Shown here in pieces: positions 1-7,020 of a DNA stretch of 64,000 bases (the first letter of the stretch is position 1; each line of letters begins with the position of its first letter). The notes under the pieces are model-generated. The model saw nothing but the letters and a program-made list of their open reading frames with translations, had not been told where the DNA came from and did no database searches. The translations under genes were made by a program, and so were the position numbers. This DNA comes from an uncultured Clostridia bacterium (lineage in GTDB: Bacteria > Bacillota > Clostridia > Oscillospirales > Ruminococcaceae). The stretch is from assembly GCA_947627875.1 (NCBI GenBank), contig CANQXS010000007.1:59010-123009 (forward strand). The letters are read 5' to 3'.

Positions 1-1
1 A

Positions 2-967
2 TCCTTCGGCGTAACGATAGGCGTCGGCGGAATACTTATAGTGTTCGGCAAGCTCTCAACGGGCGCGCTCCATCTGTTCGCAAACTATTCGCGTCAGTTC
101 TCGATGCCGATAAATATGATCTCGCAGCAGATGACGACGCTCTTTGCGGCGCTCGCCGGAGCGGAGAGAGTATTTGAGGTTATGGACACCGCTCCCGAGG
201 CTCCCGATTCTCCCGAAGCCTGCGAGGAACCCATAAAGGGCGACGTCGTCTTTAAGGACGTCTCCTTCGGATATGTTCCCGAAAAGACCGTCCTCAAGCA
301 TATCGACCTTTACGCGCACCCGGGTCAGAAGATAGCCTTTGTCGGCTCTACCGGCGCGGGCAAGACCACCGTCACTAATCTTCTCAACCGCTTCTACGAC
401 ATCGAGGAGGGCGAGATACTCATCGACGGCAGGGACGTTAAGGACTATAAGCGCGACTTCCTGCGCGACAATATCGCTATGGTATTGCAGGATACCCACC
501 TGTTCACCGGCACCGTAAAGGACAATATCCGCTACGGCAGGCTCGACGCCACCGACGAGGAGATCGTCGCCGCGGCAAAGACCGCGAGCGCCCACAGCTT
601 TATTATGAGGCTTGAAAAGGGCTACGACACCGTTCTTGAAGGCGACGGCGCAAACCTCTCGCAGGGGCAGCGCCAGCTTCTCAACATCGCGAGGGCGGCG
701 ATATCTAAAGCGCCGATACTCGTTTTGGACGAAGCGACTTCATCGGTCGATACGAGGACCGAGCGGCATATCGAACACGGCATGGATAGGCTGATGAAGA
801 ACCGCACTACGTTCGTCATCGCGCACAGGCTTTCTACCGTCCGCAACTCCAGCGCGATAATGGTTTTGGAGCACGGCGAGATTATCGAGCGAGGCGACCA
901 CGACCAGCTCCTCGCTATGAAGGGCAGATATTACGAGCTCTACACCGGCGTCAAGGAGCTTGACTGA
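2..967 (+). CDS. ABC exporter half-transporter, C-terminal part (5' end outside window)
   Basis: This is the distal part of an ABC exporter fused to its own membrane domain. The frame is open to the left edge, so the start and most of the transmembrane domain are missing. The first ~50 residues look like the end of the membrane domain. The nucleotide-binding domain follows and is complete: Walker A GSTGAGKTT, Q-loop LQDTHLF, signature LSQGQRQ, Walker B ILVLDEATSSVD and H-loop AHRLSTV. All catalytic residues are present. In this family ATP hydrolysis drives export of lipids, peptides or drugs; the substrate cannot be read here. Such genes often sit behind a second half-transporter, which would lie to the left. 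A strong hairpin follows the stop codon, so this is the last gene of its operon. Confidence 0.93.
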   Translation, partial: SFGVTIGVGGILIVFGKLSTGALHLFANYSRQFSMPINMISQQMTTLFAALAGAERVFEVMDTAPEAPDSPEACEEPIKGDVVFKDVSFGYVPEKTVLKHIDLYAHPGQKIAFVGSTGAGKTTVTNLLNRFYDIEEGEILIDGRDVKDYKRDFLRDNIAMVLQDTHLFTGTVKDNIRYGRLDATDEEIVAAAKTASAHSFIMRLEKGYDTVLEGDGANLSQGQRQLLNIARAAISKAPILVLDEATSSVDTRTERHIEHGMDRLMKNRTTFVIAHRLSTVRNSSAIMVLEHGEIIERGDHDQLLAMKGRYYELYTGVKELD

Positions 968-975
968 TAAAGCAT

Positions 976-1008
976 AAAACCGGAGGTCCCGAGACTTCCG
1001 GTTTTTTG
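976..1008 (+). terminator. Rho-independent terminator after the ABC exporter
   Basis: Inverted repeat AAACCGGA/TTCCGGTTT with a short loop, followed by a T-run, starting 9 bases after the stop codon. Confidence 0.85.
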
Positions 1009-1014
1009 TGATGC

Positions 1015-1393
1015 TTAGATTTCCGCGTTCAACGCTCTTCGCGAGCTTTTTATCTCTTTATACGGGTCCTGCGATGCCGCGATGTCCGCTCTTCCCATTC
1101 TGTCCCTCGTAACGGCGTTTTTTGCTTCAAGCAAAGGGGCGATGATCTCCGCCATCTTTTAGTATAGAATTCCTCGCTGTAAACGTCAGCGTTTTGCTCT
1201 CGCCGTCGTATCGGCGTCGTATAAAAGACCTATGCCGCCATAGTACGGCAACGCTCTTAAGCTTTCCGCTTTCGGCGTCGAATTCCGAAACGGAATACTC
1301 GGCGGCATAGGGCTCATACGACACGGGCAGCAGCTTGTTTCCCTTATAAGAACAGAAATCGCCCTGCCCGTCTGTGAATGTATATGTAAACAC
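1015..1393 (-). pseudogene. Possible frameshifted small gene behind a LytTR-type promoter
   Basis: Two short reading frames on the minus strand look like one gene broken by a frameshift. The first (1393 to 1127, GTG start, 88 codons) begins FTYTFTDGQGDF and runs out near an AAAA run at about 1159. The second (1155 to 1015) continues in the next frame as MAEIIAPLLEAKNAV... and ends just before the ABC terminator. Neither has a convincing ribosome site. Both have the codon texture of neighbouring genes, and a single-base shift would join them into about 125 residues. No family is recognised. The unit starts about 15 bases downstream of a promoter with LytTR-type repeats. It could also be two unrelated chance frames or a sequencing error in the A-run. 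Confidence 0.35.
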
Positions 1394-1410
1394 TTCTTAT
1401 GATATTATCA

Positions 1411-1479
1411 ATGATAAACTTTCCGCTCCGCTCGGTCAACGGAATTTACACGAACGGTCGAAAAACCGACATAAACGGT
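1411..1479 (-). promoter_or_regulatory. LytTR-type direct repeats plus sigma-A promoter, firing leftward
   Basis: On the minus strand, ACCGTTTAT (1479-1471) and ACCGTTCGT (1458-1450) are 9-bp direct repeats with a 21-bp period. Both fit the LytTR box consensus (W-M-M-GTT-N-R-K) closely. Ten bases further is a -35 TTGACC (1439-1434), then a 17-bp spacer and -10 TATCAT (1416-1411). This is the activation geometry known for AgrA. It lies just past the end of the LytTR kinase gene and points to the small broken gene at 1393. An equal arrangement occurs at 61489-61557. Confidence 0.65.
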
Positions 1480-1489
1480 CAAAAGAGCA

Positions 1490-1527
1490 GAAAAATCCCC
1501 TATCGGAATTCATCTCCGATAGGGGAT
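1490..1527 (-). terminator. Terminator of the LytTR regulator/kinase operon
   Basis: Perfect 13-bp stem (1495-1507 with 1515-1527) and a 7-nt loop, followed on the minus strand by a T-run. It lies 11 bases after the kinase stop codon. Confidence 0.88.
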
Positions 1528-1537
1528 AACCTTTGCT

Positions 1538-2857
1538 CTATTCGCATTCTGAGAACACTATTACCGTTTCAAACCGCTTTTCGGCGTCGTTGTAATAGCT
1601 TTCCGAAGTCCCGCCGTATTTTTCTATTATCCTGCGTATGCTTTTCTGCCCTAAGCCGTGGTTTTCCTTGCCGTCCTTGCGGCTTATGAATAAGCCTTTT
1701 TCGTCTCTTGCGGGAGGCTCTTTGCAGGAGTTGCTTATTTTGACCACCGTCAGCTTCTGCTCCGGCTTTATTTTTATATCGAGCTCAATAAACTTCTCAT
1801 CGGCGTTTTTTGCAGCCTCATAGGCGTTAGACAAAAGATTTCCGAACAGCGCGGAAATATCGGTGTCGCTTATAAAATCGACGCTCTTTCCGCGAATGTC
1901 GCATTGAAACTCTATTCCGCTCTCCGCGCATTCTCTTGCCGTCTCCGAGACGATTATGTTGAGTATGGAATTTTGGCAGTACCGCACCTGCTTTTGCAGG
2001 GCTTTGTCGTAGCCCCACTCGGTTATATATTTCTGAATTTCCGAGACGTTCCCCTCGGCGGCGAGACCGTTTATCGCCTGCATATGGTTTTTTACGTCGT
2101 GGATAAGTATTCTCTGCCGCTCATACTGCTCCTCAAGCATTTTGTAATACTCCGCGTCGTATTCCTCTTTCTGAACGGCAAGCTTGATGGCGAGATTCTC
2201 ACGGCTTATTTTTTCGGAGCGGTTGTAGACCGAAACGGTGTAAATATTCGCAAAAAGCAGCGCGAACATAGACACCGCCGCCGCGATCTGCAAAACGTAT
2301 GGCAATTCAATATAGGAATATACATAAATCACCAATACTGCAACGAACAGCGAAGCAACAGGCATAATGCTGAGCTTGATAAGATTTGCAGAGCTGCCAC
2401 TCTTTGACTTGTGAGGCTCAAAAACGCTTGCGGATATTATGCAGAATAACATATACAGCAGCTTGCTGAGAATGCTGAGGGCGAACAGCGATACCGGACT
2501 GTAGGTATAAGACGAAAAGCTTCCGGAAGGTATACTCAAAACAGCCGAGCCTATTACCTCGGATATAGCCATAAGCGCGGTCAGCACTGCGGAATTAAAC
2601 AGTGCGGAAACGATTCCGCAGTAATATACGGCGGCGAATATCATAAAGTTTACAAGTAAATAAGCGATAATGTTCAGGATGATTTTATCCGGAAGCAGAA
2701 AGACTGTATACAGCAAGACGTATCCGACCGCATAAGCGCCGAACGCCTTGGCGCCGCCGACCCTTTTTGTGAACAGATAATCGGCATAGATATAATTTAT
2801 CAGCATTTCGGTAAAAAGCACTGCCGCGCACGTGATCAATTCAAAATAAGCGTTCAT
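1538..2857 (-). CDS. Agr/VirS-type sensor histidine kinase (GHKL family)
   Basis: A 439-residue membrane sensor kinase. Residues 1-210 hold about six hydrophobic segments, the polytopic sensor typical of peptide-sensing AgrC-type kinases. A linker helix leads to the phosphoacceptor motif LIHDVKNHMQAI with His253. The GHKL ATPase domain has the N-box FGNLLSNAYEA (338-349) and the G-box NHGLGQKS (399-406). It would phosphorylate the LytTR regulator encoded just upstream on the same strand. The two genes overlap by 4 bases (ATGA), so they are translationally coupled and clearly partners. No agrB or agrD homologue lies in the window, so the signal is unknown. Confidence 0.92.
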   Translation of the reverse strand: MNAYFELITCAAVLFTEMLINYIYADYLFTKRVGGAKAFGAYAVGYVLLYTVFLLPDKIILNIIAYLLVNFMIFAAVYYCGIVSALFNSAVLTALMAISEVIGSAVLSIPSGSFSSYTYSPVSLFALSILSKLLYMLFCIISASVFEPHKSKSGSSANLIKLSIMPVASLFVAVLVIYVYSYIELPYVLQIAAAVSMFALLFANIYTVSVYNRSEKISRENLAIKLAVQKEEYDAEYYKMLEEQYERQRILIHDVKNHMQAINGLAAEGNVSEIQKYITEWGYDKALQKQVRYCQNSILNIIVSETARECAESGIEFQCDIRGKSVDFISDTDISALFGNLLSNAYEAAKNADEKFIELDIKIKPEQKLTVVKISNSCKEPPARDEKGLFISRKDGKENHGLGQKSIRRIIEKYGGTSESYYNDAEKRFETVIVFSECE

Positions 2858-3567
2858 TCCACCGACCTCATATAAAGCATATATGCGTCGCGGAAGACCT
2901 TGTATTTTCTCCGCGACAAATAGGCGTTTACGGTATATTCCCCGCAGGTAAGCTTAATGATCTCCTTGTTAAAAGACGATACATATTTCATATTTACCAC
3001 AAACCCGCGGCTCGCCTCGAAGAACCCGGGAATATCCATCGATTTTGTCCAGTATTCGATCCCGAGCCGGCTGAAAAGCTTACCGCCCACGGTGTGGACC
3101 GCCGTCTGCCTTCCGTCGGATTCAAAGCAGATAATGTCCTCGGCGTCTAATGTTTTGCAGCCCTCCGAGGTCTCTATAACCACCGACTTTGAGTATGTAT
3201 TTATCTGATAGAGCGCGTCCTTGAGGTTTCTGAACAGCCTCTGCTTGTCTACGGGCTTTGAAAGATACCTAAAAACGTGAAATTTCATCGCTTCGTCGAG
3301 GTAATCGGGGTAAGAGGTCACGATAATTATTTTTATACGGGGATTGAGCTTTTTCAGCCGCTCGCCGGTATGTATGCCGCTGAGCCCGTCCATTTCAACG
3401 TCCAAAAAGGCAATCTCGCCGACCTCTCCGCTCGCCAAAAGCTCCTCGCCGCTCGAGCAGAGCACGCATTCGGGAGCGCTCAGCCCGTTACTCTGAAAGT
3501 ATTCCAAAACCGATTTATGCAGCGAGTTCATGACCGCCGCATCGTCGTCGCAGAACAAAATACGCAT
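2854..3567 (-). CDS. LytTR-family response regulator (AgrA/VirR-like)
   Basis: A receiver domain followed by a LytTR DNA-binding domain. The receiver opens MRILFCDDD, and the acceptor aspartate lies in AFLDVEMDG (about Asp56). The conserved receiver lysine is in YLSKPVDK. Residues from about 135 to the end form the LytTR domain, with the typical FFEASRGFVVNMKYV stretch. I chose the ATG at 3567: a TTG three codons earlier would leave no room for the ribosome site, whereas CTGGGG lies about 11 bases before this ATG. It is the first gene of a two-gene operon with the kinase. Its promoter at 3615-3643 is back to back with that of the permease. Family knowledge predicts binding to 9-bp repeats 21 bp apart, which occur at 1450-1479 and 61489-61518. 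Confidence 0.93.
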   Translation of the reverse strand: MRILFCDDDAAVMNSLHKSVLEYFQSNGLSAPECVLCSSGEELLASGEVGEIAFLDVEMDGLSGIHTGERLKKLNPRIKIIIVTSYPDYLDEAMKFHVFRYLSKPVDKQRLFRNLKDALYQINTYSKSVVIETSEGCKTLDAEDIICFESDGRQTAVHTVGGKLFSRLGIEYWTKSMDIPGFFEASRGFVVNMKYVSSFNKEIIKLTCGEYTVNAYLSRRKYKVFRDAYMLYMRSVE

Positions 3568-3614
3568 AAAAACCAAAACCCCAGCTGAAATACATGTTGC
3601 GATTGTTTACAAAT

Positions 3615-3643
3615 ATTATATCACATATCTCCGCGGAAATCAA
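3615..3643 (-). promoter_or_regulatory. Promoter of the LytTR operon
   Basis: TTGATT (3643-3638), 17-bp spacer and TATAAT (3620-3615) with an upstream TGa, read on the minus strand. Confidence 0.75.
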
Positions 3644-3644
3644 C

Positions 3645-3674
3645 TTGACAAGCGGCATAAAGTCGCATTATAAT
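3645..3674 (+). promoter_or_regulatory. Promoter of the metal-type permease
   Basis: Consensus TTGACA (3645-3650), 18-bp spacer and TATAAT (3669-3674). Its -35 box sits one base from the -35 of the divergent LytTR promoter, so the two may compete for polymerase. Confidence 0.85.
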
Positions 3675-3702
3675 TAGATGATGAATCTGAAAGGAAAAAA
3701 TT

Positions 3703-4557
3703 ATGAAAATTTTTCTCGACGTGCTCGCTGAAACCCTCCTCGACACCGCGAAGATGCTGCCGTTTCTGTTCGGCGTCTATCTTTTAATAGAATATTTCGA
3801 GCATAAAGCTTCCGACAGGCTGCCCAACGCCCTGCGCAGACTCGGTCCGTTCGGACCTTTGGGCGGCGCGGCGATAGGCTGTATCCCCCAGTGCGGATTT
3901 TCGGTCGCGGCTTCTAACCTCTATTCCGGCAGGCTCATAAGCCTCGGAACGCTCATCGCCGTTTTTATCGCGACCTCGGACGAAGCCGTGCCGATACTCC
4001 TTGCAAGCCCCGATGGAGCGAAGAAGATACTCCCGCTTATCGGCGCAAAGCTTATTATCGCGATAATCGCGGGGCTCTGCGTTGATCTGGTCCTTCGGGC
4101 GCTAAAAAGGCACCGCAACGAGCAGAGCGAGCCGTTTCACGACCTCTGCGAGGACTGCGGCTGCGACGAGCACGGTATCTTTTACTCCGCGCTCAGGCAC
4201 ACCGTTCATATAACCGTGTTCGTGTTTTTGGTGTCGCTCGCTCTCGGGCTTGCCATCGAGCTTCTCGGGGAGGACACCCTCAAAACGCTGCTTATGACCG
4301 ACAGCCCGCTTCAGCCGTTTATAACCGCGCTGATAGGGCTTATCCCAAATTGCGCCGCCTCGGTCGTTCTTACCGACCTCTATGCAGCGGGTAGCCTGAG
4401 CTTCGGCTCGGTCATAGCGGGGCTTTCGACGGGCGCGGGGCTCGGTCTCGTGGTGCTCTTTAAGACCAACAAAAACCTCAAAGAGAACCTGACCGTTGCG
4501 GGGCTGCTCTATTTTATAGGAGTTTGCGCGGGGCTTGTTACAGATATTATAGTCTGA
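3703..4557 (+). CDS. Putative heavy-metal/manganese-type permease (ArsP_2-like)
   Basis: A 284-residue integral membrane protein with two similar halves. Each half carries a hydrophobic block with a cysteine-proline/asparagine motif, CIPQCGFS near residue 60 and LIPNCAASV near 210. Between them is a cytoplasmic linker rich in Cys, His and acidic residues (LCEDCGCDEHG), which could bind metal. This layout matches the family annotated as a putative manganese transporter or 10-TM heavy-metal exporter; the substrate is inference. A ribosome site GAAAGGA lies 7-8 bases before the ATG. The gene has its own consensus promoter and is divergent from the LytTR operon. No metal riboswitch fold was recognised in the leader. 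Confidence 0.75.
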   Translation: MKIFLDVLAETLLDTAKMLPFLFGVYLLIEYFEHKASDRLPNALRRLGPFGPLGGAAIGCIPQCGFSVAASNLYSGRLISLGTLIAVFIATSDEAVPILLASPDGAKKILPLIGAKLIIAIIAGLCVDLVLRALKRHRNEQSEPFHDLCEDCGCDEHGIFYSALRHTVHITVFVFLVSLALGLAIELLGEDTLKTLLMTDSPLQPFITALIGLIPNCAASVVLTDLYAAGSLSFGSVIAGLSTGAGLGLVVLFKTNKNLKENLTVAGLLYFIGVCAGLVTDIIV

Positions 4558-4600
4558 TTCGCTTTGCGATAAAAATTTAATGTTTTTCGATAAAAAACTA

Positions 4601-4629
4601 TTGACAAATATAAAATAATATGATATACT
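4601..4629 (+). promoter_or_regulatory. Promoter of the DUF2975/XRE operon, with a dyad over the ribosome site
   Basis: TTGACA (4601-4606), 17-bp spacer and extended -10 TGaTATACT ending at 4629. A 6-bp inverted repeat TCCGAT/ATCGGA (4629-4634 and 4648-4653) starts at the -10 and ends inside the ribosome site. It could be an operator for the XRE regulator encoded in the same operon. Confidence 0.8.
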
Positions 4630-4662
4630 CCGATTGTAAACAAAACGATCGGAGGAATTTTT

Positions 4663-5268
4663 ATGGAAAAGCTCGTTAAAACCGCCCGCACGATCGACGT
4701 ATTTTTGAAGATAGCCGAGGTTATGGTAATCGTCGGTGCGCTGCTGCTTATGGTGTTCGATATGCTGCTTTTGATGTTTTCCGCGCTGGGAACGCTTGAG
4801 ATATCCGACGGCACCGTCATCGGCGCGACGTTCGGGAAAACAAGGCTGATCCTGGCTACGGGCGCCGAGGGCGACGTATATGAATTCGTGAAGGCATATA
4901 CCGTGATGTGCGTCGGCGCGGCAGTTATGCTCGCCGTGGGTTATGCGGGAATAAGGCTGTTCCGCAAGATTCTCGCCCCGATGAAAGAGGGCGCGCCTTT
5001 TGCCGAGGGCATCAGCCGCGACATAAAGCGCTTCGGTATCTTCACGCTCGTTGCCGGGCTCGCCGGCGGAGCGGTGCAGTTTGCGCTTGCAGCCGTTGTG
5101 AACGCTATTTTCGGCGCCCTTGCTGAGAGCGGCGCCTTGCTTGGGGAAACCTCGGACTATTTGAACGTCGACGGCAACTTCGTTCTGGTGGCAGTAGTGG
5201 CGTTTTTGCTCTCGTATGTCTTCAAATACGGCGAGGAGCTGCAAAGGCAGTCCGACGAAACGCTCTGA
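4663..5268 (+). CDS. DUF2975 membrane protein
   Basis: A 201-residue protein with four predicted membrane helices: roughly residues 12-42, 80-105, 125-150 and 165-185. The segment MKEGAPFAEGISRDIKRFG between helices 2 and 3 is characteristic of DUF2975 proteins. Function is unknown in the family. These proteins are regularly encoded next to a small XRE-type repressor, as here, where the next gene starts 8 bases after the stop. A strong GGAGGA ribosome site lies 6 bases before the ATG. The pairing suggests a membrane protein that modulates, or is controlled by, the small regulator. Confidence 0.8.
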   Translation: MEKLVKTARTIDVFLKIAEVMVIVGALLLMVFDMLLLMFSALGTLEISDGTVIGATFGKTRLILATGAEGDVYEFVKAYTVMCVGAAVMLAVGYAGIRLFRKILAPMKEGAPFAEGISRDIKRFGIFTLVAGLAGGAVQFALAAVVNAIFGALAESGALLGETSDYLNVDGNFVLVAVVAFLLSYVFKYGEELQRQSDETL

Positions 5269-5276
5269 GGCAGGAT

Positions 5277-5501
5277 ATGGCGATAATTCTCAGGCTCGAC
5301 CGCGTTATGGCGGACAGAAAAATATCCCTCAACGAGCTTGCCGCGCGGGTGGGGATATCCAACGTAAATCTCTCGAAGATAAAAACCGGCAAAATTTCGG
5401 CGATACGCTTTTCGACGCTCGAAGCTATCTGCCGCGAGCTTAACTGCCAGCCTGCGGATATCCTCGAATACCGCCCCGAAGGCGGCTCTGAAGGCGAATG
5501 A
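5277..5501 (+). CDS. Small XRE-family transcriptional regulator (YozG-like)
   Basis: A 74-residue protein made almost entirely of one Cro/CI helix-turn-helix: LNELAARVGISNVNLSKIK is the two-helix motif, and CRELNCQPADILEY is the usual closing segment. Cytoplasmic DNA-binding protein. It follows the DUF2975 gene by 8 bases, a conserved pairing in Bacillota, and probably controls the shared promoter at 4601-4629. An overlapping bidirectional terminator follows. Confidence 0.9.
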   Translation: MAIILRLDRVMADRKISLNELAARVGISNVNLSKIKTGKISAIRFSTLEAICRELNCQPADILEYRPEGGSEGE

Positions 5502-5506
5502 CCGGA

Positions 5507-5553
5507 AAACGGCGCTGCCAAGGCTTATTGCCCTGCGGCGCCGCCGTTTTTAT
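5507..5553. terminator. Bidirectional terminator between XRE and MATE genes
   Basis: AAACGGCG...CGCCGTTT stem with A/T runs on both sides. The last codons of the MATE gene (NGGAAGQ) are encoded within the hairpin, so it serves both convergent genes. Confidence 0.75.
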
Positions 5554-6892
5554 TCTCGGCGCTCCAACCGCCCGAGCGGTAGAACATCACCGAAAGAACG
5601 GTTGCGACCGCCCAGCCTATAGGCCAGGCGAGCCATATTCCCGTTGAGCCGAGAGCGGTTTTTGAGAGTATTTCCGCGAGTACGACGCGGAGAATAAGGT
5701 CGGTAAAGGTGCTGACCATAAATTTTTTCATCATTCCCGCCCCGCGGAGCACGCCGTCGGCGATGAGCTTTGCCGATATGAGCGGGTAGAACGGCGCGAC
5801 TATCCGAAGGAATTCTATTCCGGTGCCGAGGGCGGCGTCGCTCGGTGAATCGAGGAAGATATATACAAGATAACGCCCCGCGAAGAAATAGAGCGCCGCG
5901 AGCGGCAGGCAGATTATCCATACGAGCTTAAGACCCGCCCTAAAGCCTTCGCGCACCCTTGGGCGCTTTTGCGCGCCGATATTCTGGGCGGTGAAGTTTG
6001 AAATGCCGTTTCCGACGGTCGTAAGCGAGGTTATGACGAGGTTGTTGAGCTTTACCGAGGCGGAATATCCCGCCATAACGCCGGTCCGGAATCCGTTTAT
6101 AACTCCCTGAATGACGATGTTTCCTACCGAAATAAAGCTTTGCTGCAAAATGCTCGGGACGGCTATCGAGGCTATCCTCTTTAAAATCACGCCGTCGAAT
6201 ATCGGGGCGCGCCCCTCGGTTTTTATGGTATTGAGCGAGCGGAAGGCGAATATAAGCGAGAGAATGCAGCTCACGCCCTGGCACAAAAACGTCGCCCAGG
6301 CAACGCCGTCGACCCCGTGGGTGAAGATAAACGAGAGCTTCGTTGTAAACAGGATATCGACCGCGATATTCGAGAGCGAGGAGCACATAAGAAATATAAA
6401 CGGCGTTTTCGAGTTGCCGAGCGCCGAAAAAATGCCCGTCGCGATGTTGTAGTAAAAGACGAACGGCAGGCTTAATATGTAGATGTCGAGATAGAGCTTC
6501 GAGGCTTCAAATACCTCGTCGGGGGTGTTGATGAGGTGTAAAAGCTGCCCGCCGAATAAGGCTCCGAGAGCCATAAGCAGGGCGCAGAGCGCACCGCTCG
6601 CGATGAGCGTTGTCGAGACGGCGGTTTTAAGCTCTTTAAATCTGCCCGCGCCGAAAAACTGCGCGGTTATCACCGAGCAGCCGATATTGCAGCCGAACGC
6701 GAACGCTATAAAAATGAGCGTGATCTCGTAGCTGTTTCCGACCGCCGCGAGCGCCTCCTCGCCGACGAATTTTCCGGCGACGAAGCTGTCGGCGATGTTG
6801 TAGAGCTGCTGAAAAATAATGCTTCCGAAAAGCGGAAGGCAGAATCTGAATACCACCCTGTCGGGGCTGCCGACGGTAAGGTCCTTGTTCAC
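5525..6892 (-). CDS. MATE family multidrug/Na+ antiporter
   Basis: A 455-residue polytopic membrane protein with the two six-helix halves of MATE exporters. Diagnostic segments are RFCLPLFGSIIFQQLYNIAD at the start and VMAGYSASVKLNNLV and GNGISNFTAQNIGA in the second half. Family members extrude cationic drugs or metabolites in exchange for Na+ or H+. I chose the GTG at 6892 (protein starting VNKDLTVGSP). It has AAAGGAAG ten bases upstream and gives the normal family length, whereas a longer reading would add 32 residues that do not resemble the family. It is a single-gene unit with its own promoter. Confidence 0.92.
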   Translation of the reverse strand: MNKDLTVGSPDRVVFRFCLPLFGSIIFQQLYNIADSFVAGKFVGEEALAAVGNSYEITLIFIAFAFGCNIGCSVITAQFFGAGRFKELKTAVSTTLIASGALCALLMALGALFGGQLLHLINTPDEVFEASKLYLDIYILSLPFVFYYNIATGIFSALGNSKTPFIFLMCSSLSNIAVDILFTTKLSFIFTHGVDGVAWATFLCQGVSCILSLIFAFRSLNTIKTEGRAPIFDGVILKRIASIAVPSILQQSFISVGNIVIQGVINGFRTGVMAGYSASVKLNNLVITSLTTVGNGISNFTAQNIGAQKRPRVREGFRAGLKLVWIICLPLAALYFFAGRYLVYIFLDSPSDAALGTGIEFLRIVAPFYPLISAKLIADGVLRGAGMMKKFMVSTFTDLILRVVLAEILSKTALGSTGIWLAWPIGWAVATVLSVMFYRSGGWSAENKNGGAAGQ

Positions 6893-6931
6893 CGTATAAG
6901 CGCTTCCTTTTGCTGAATTTTGACCTGTAAT

Positions 6932-6960
6932 ATTATAGTGAGGCGGAAGCGAAATGTCAA
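6932..6960 (-). promoter_or_regulatory. Promoter of the MATE gene
   Basis: TTGACA (6960-6955), 17-bp spacer and TATAAT (6937-6932) on the minus strand. Confidence 0.85.
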
Positions 6961-6986
6961 GAGAAAGAAAAGCGCTGTATTTATGC

Positions 6987-7020
6987 AAAACCCCTGCACC
7001 GCTCAGGCGCAGGGGTTTTA
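6987..7020 (-). terminator. Terminator of the hybrid kinase gene
   Basis: AAAACCCCTGC/GCAGGGGTTTT stem with a 9-10-nt loop, directly after the TAG stop at 7021. The T-run on the minus strand is short. Confidence 0.7.

Noticed and set aside
3577..3702. Manganese (yybP-ykoY) riboswitch before the metal-type permease
   Set aside because: The leader between the promoter at 3645-3674 and the ATG is under 30 bases, too short for a riboswitch.
4102..5244. Long minus-strand frame (380 codons) over the permease and DUF2975 genes
   Set aside because: It lies antisense to two well-supported genes, has no ribosome site and translates to low-complexity Arg/His/Gln-rich sequence, a typical shadow frame in this GC range.
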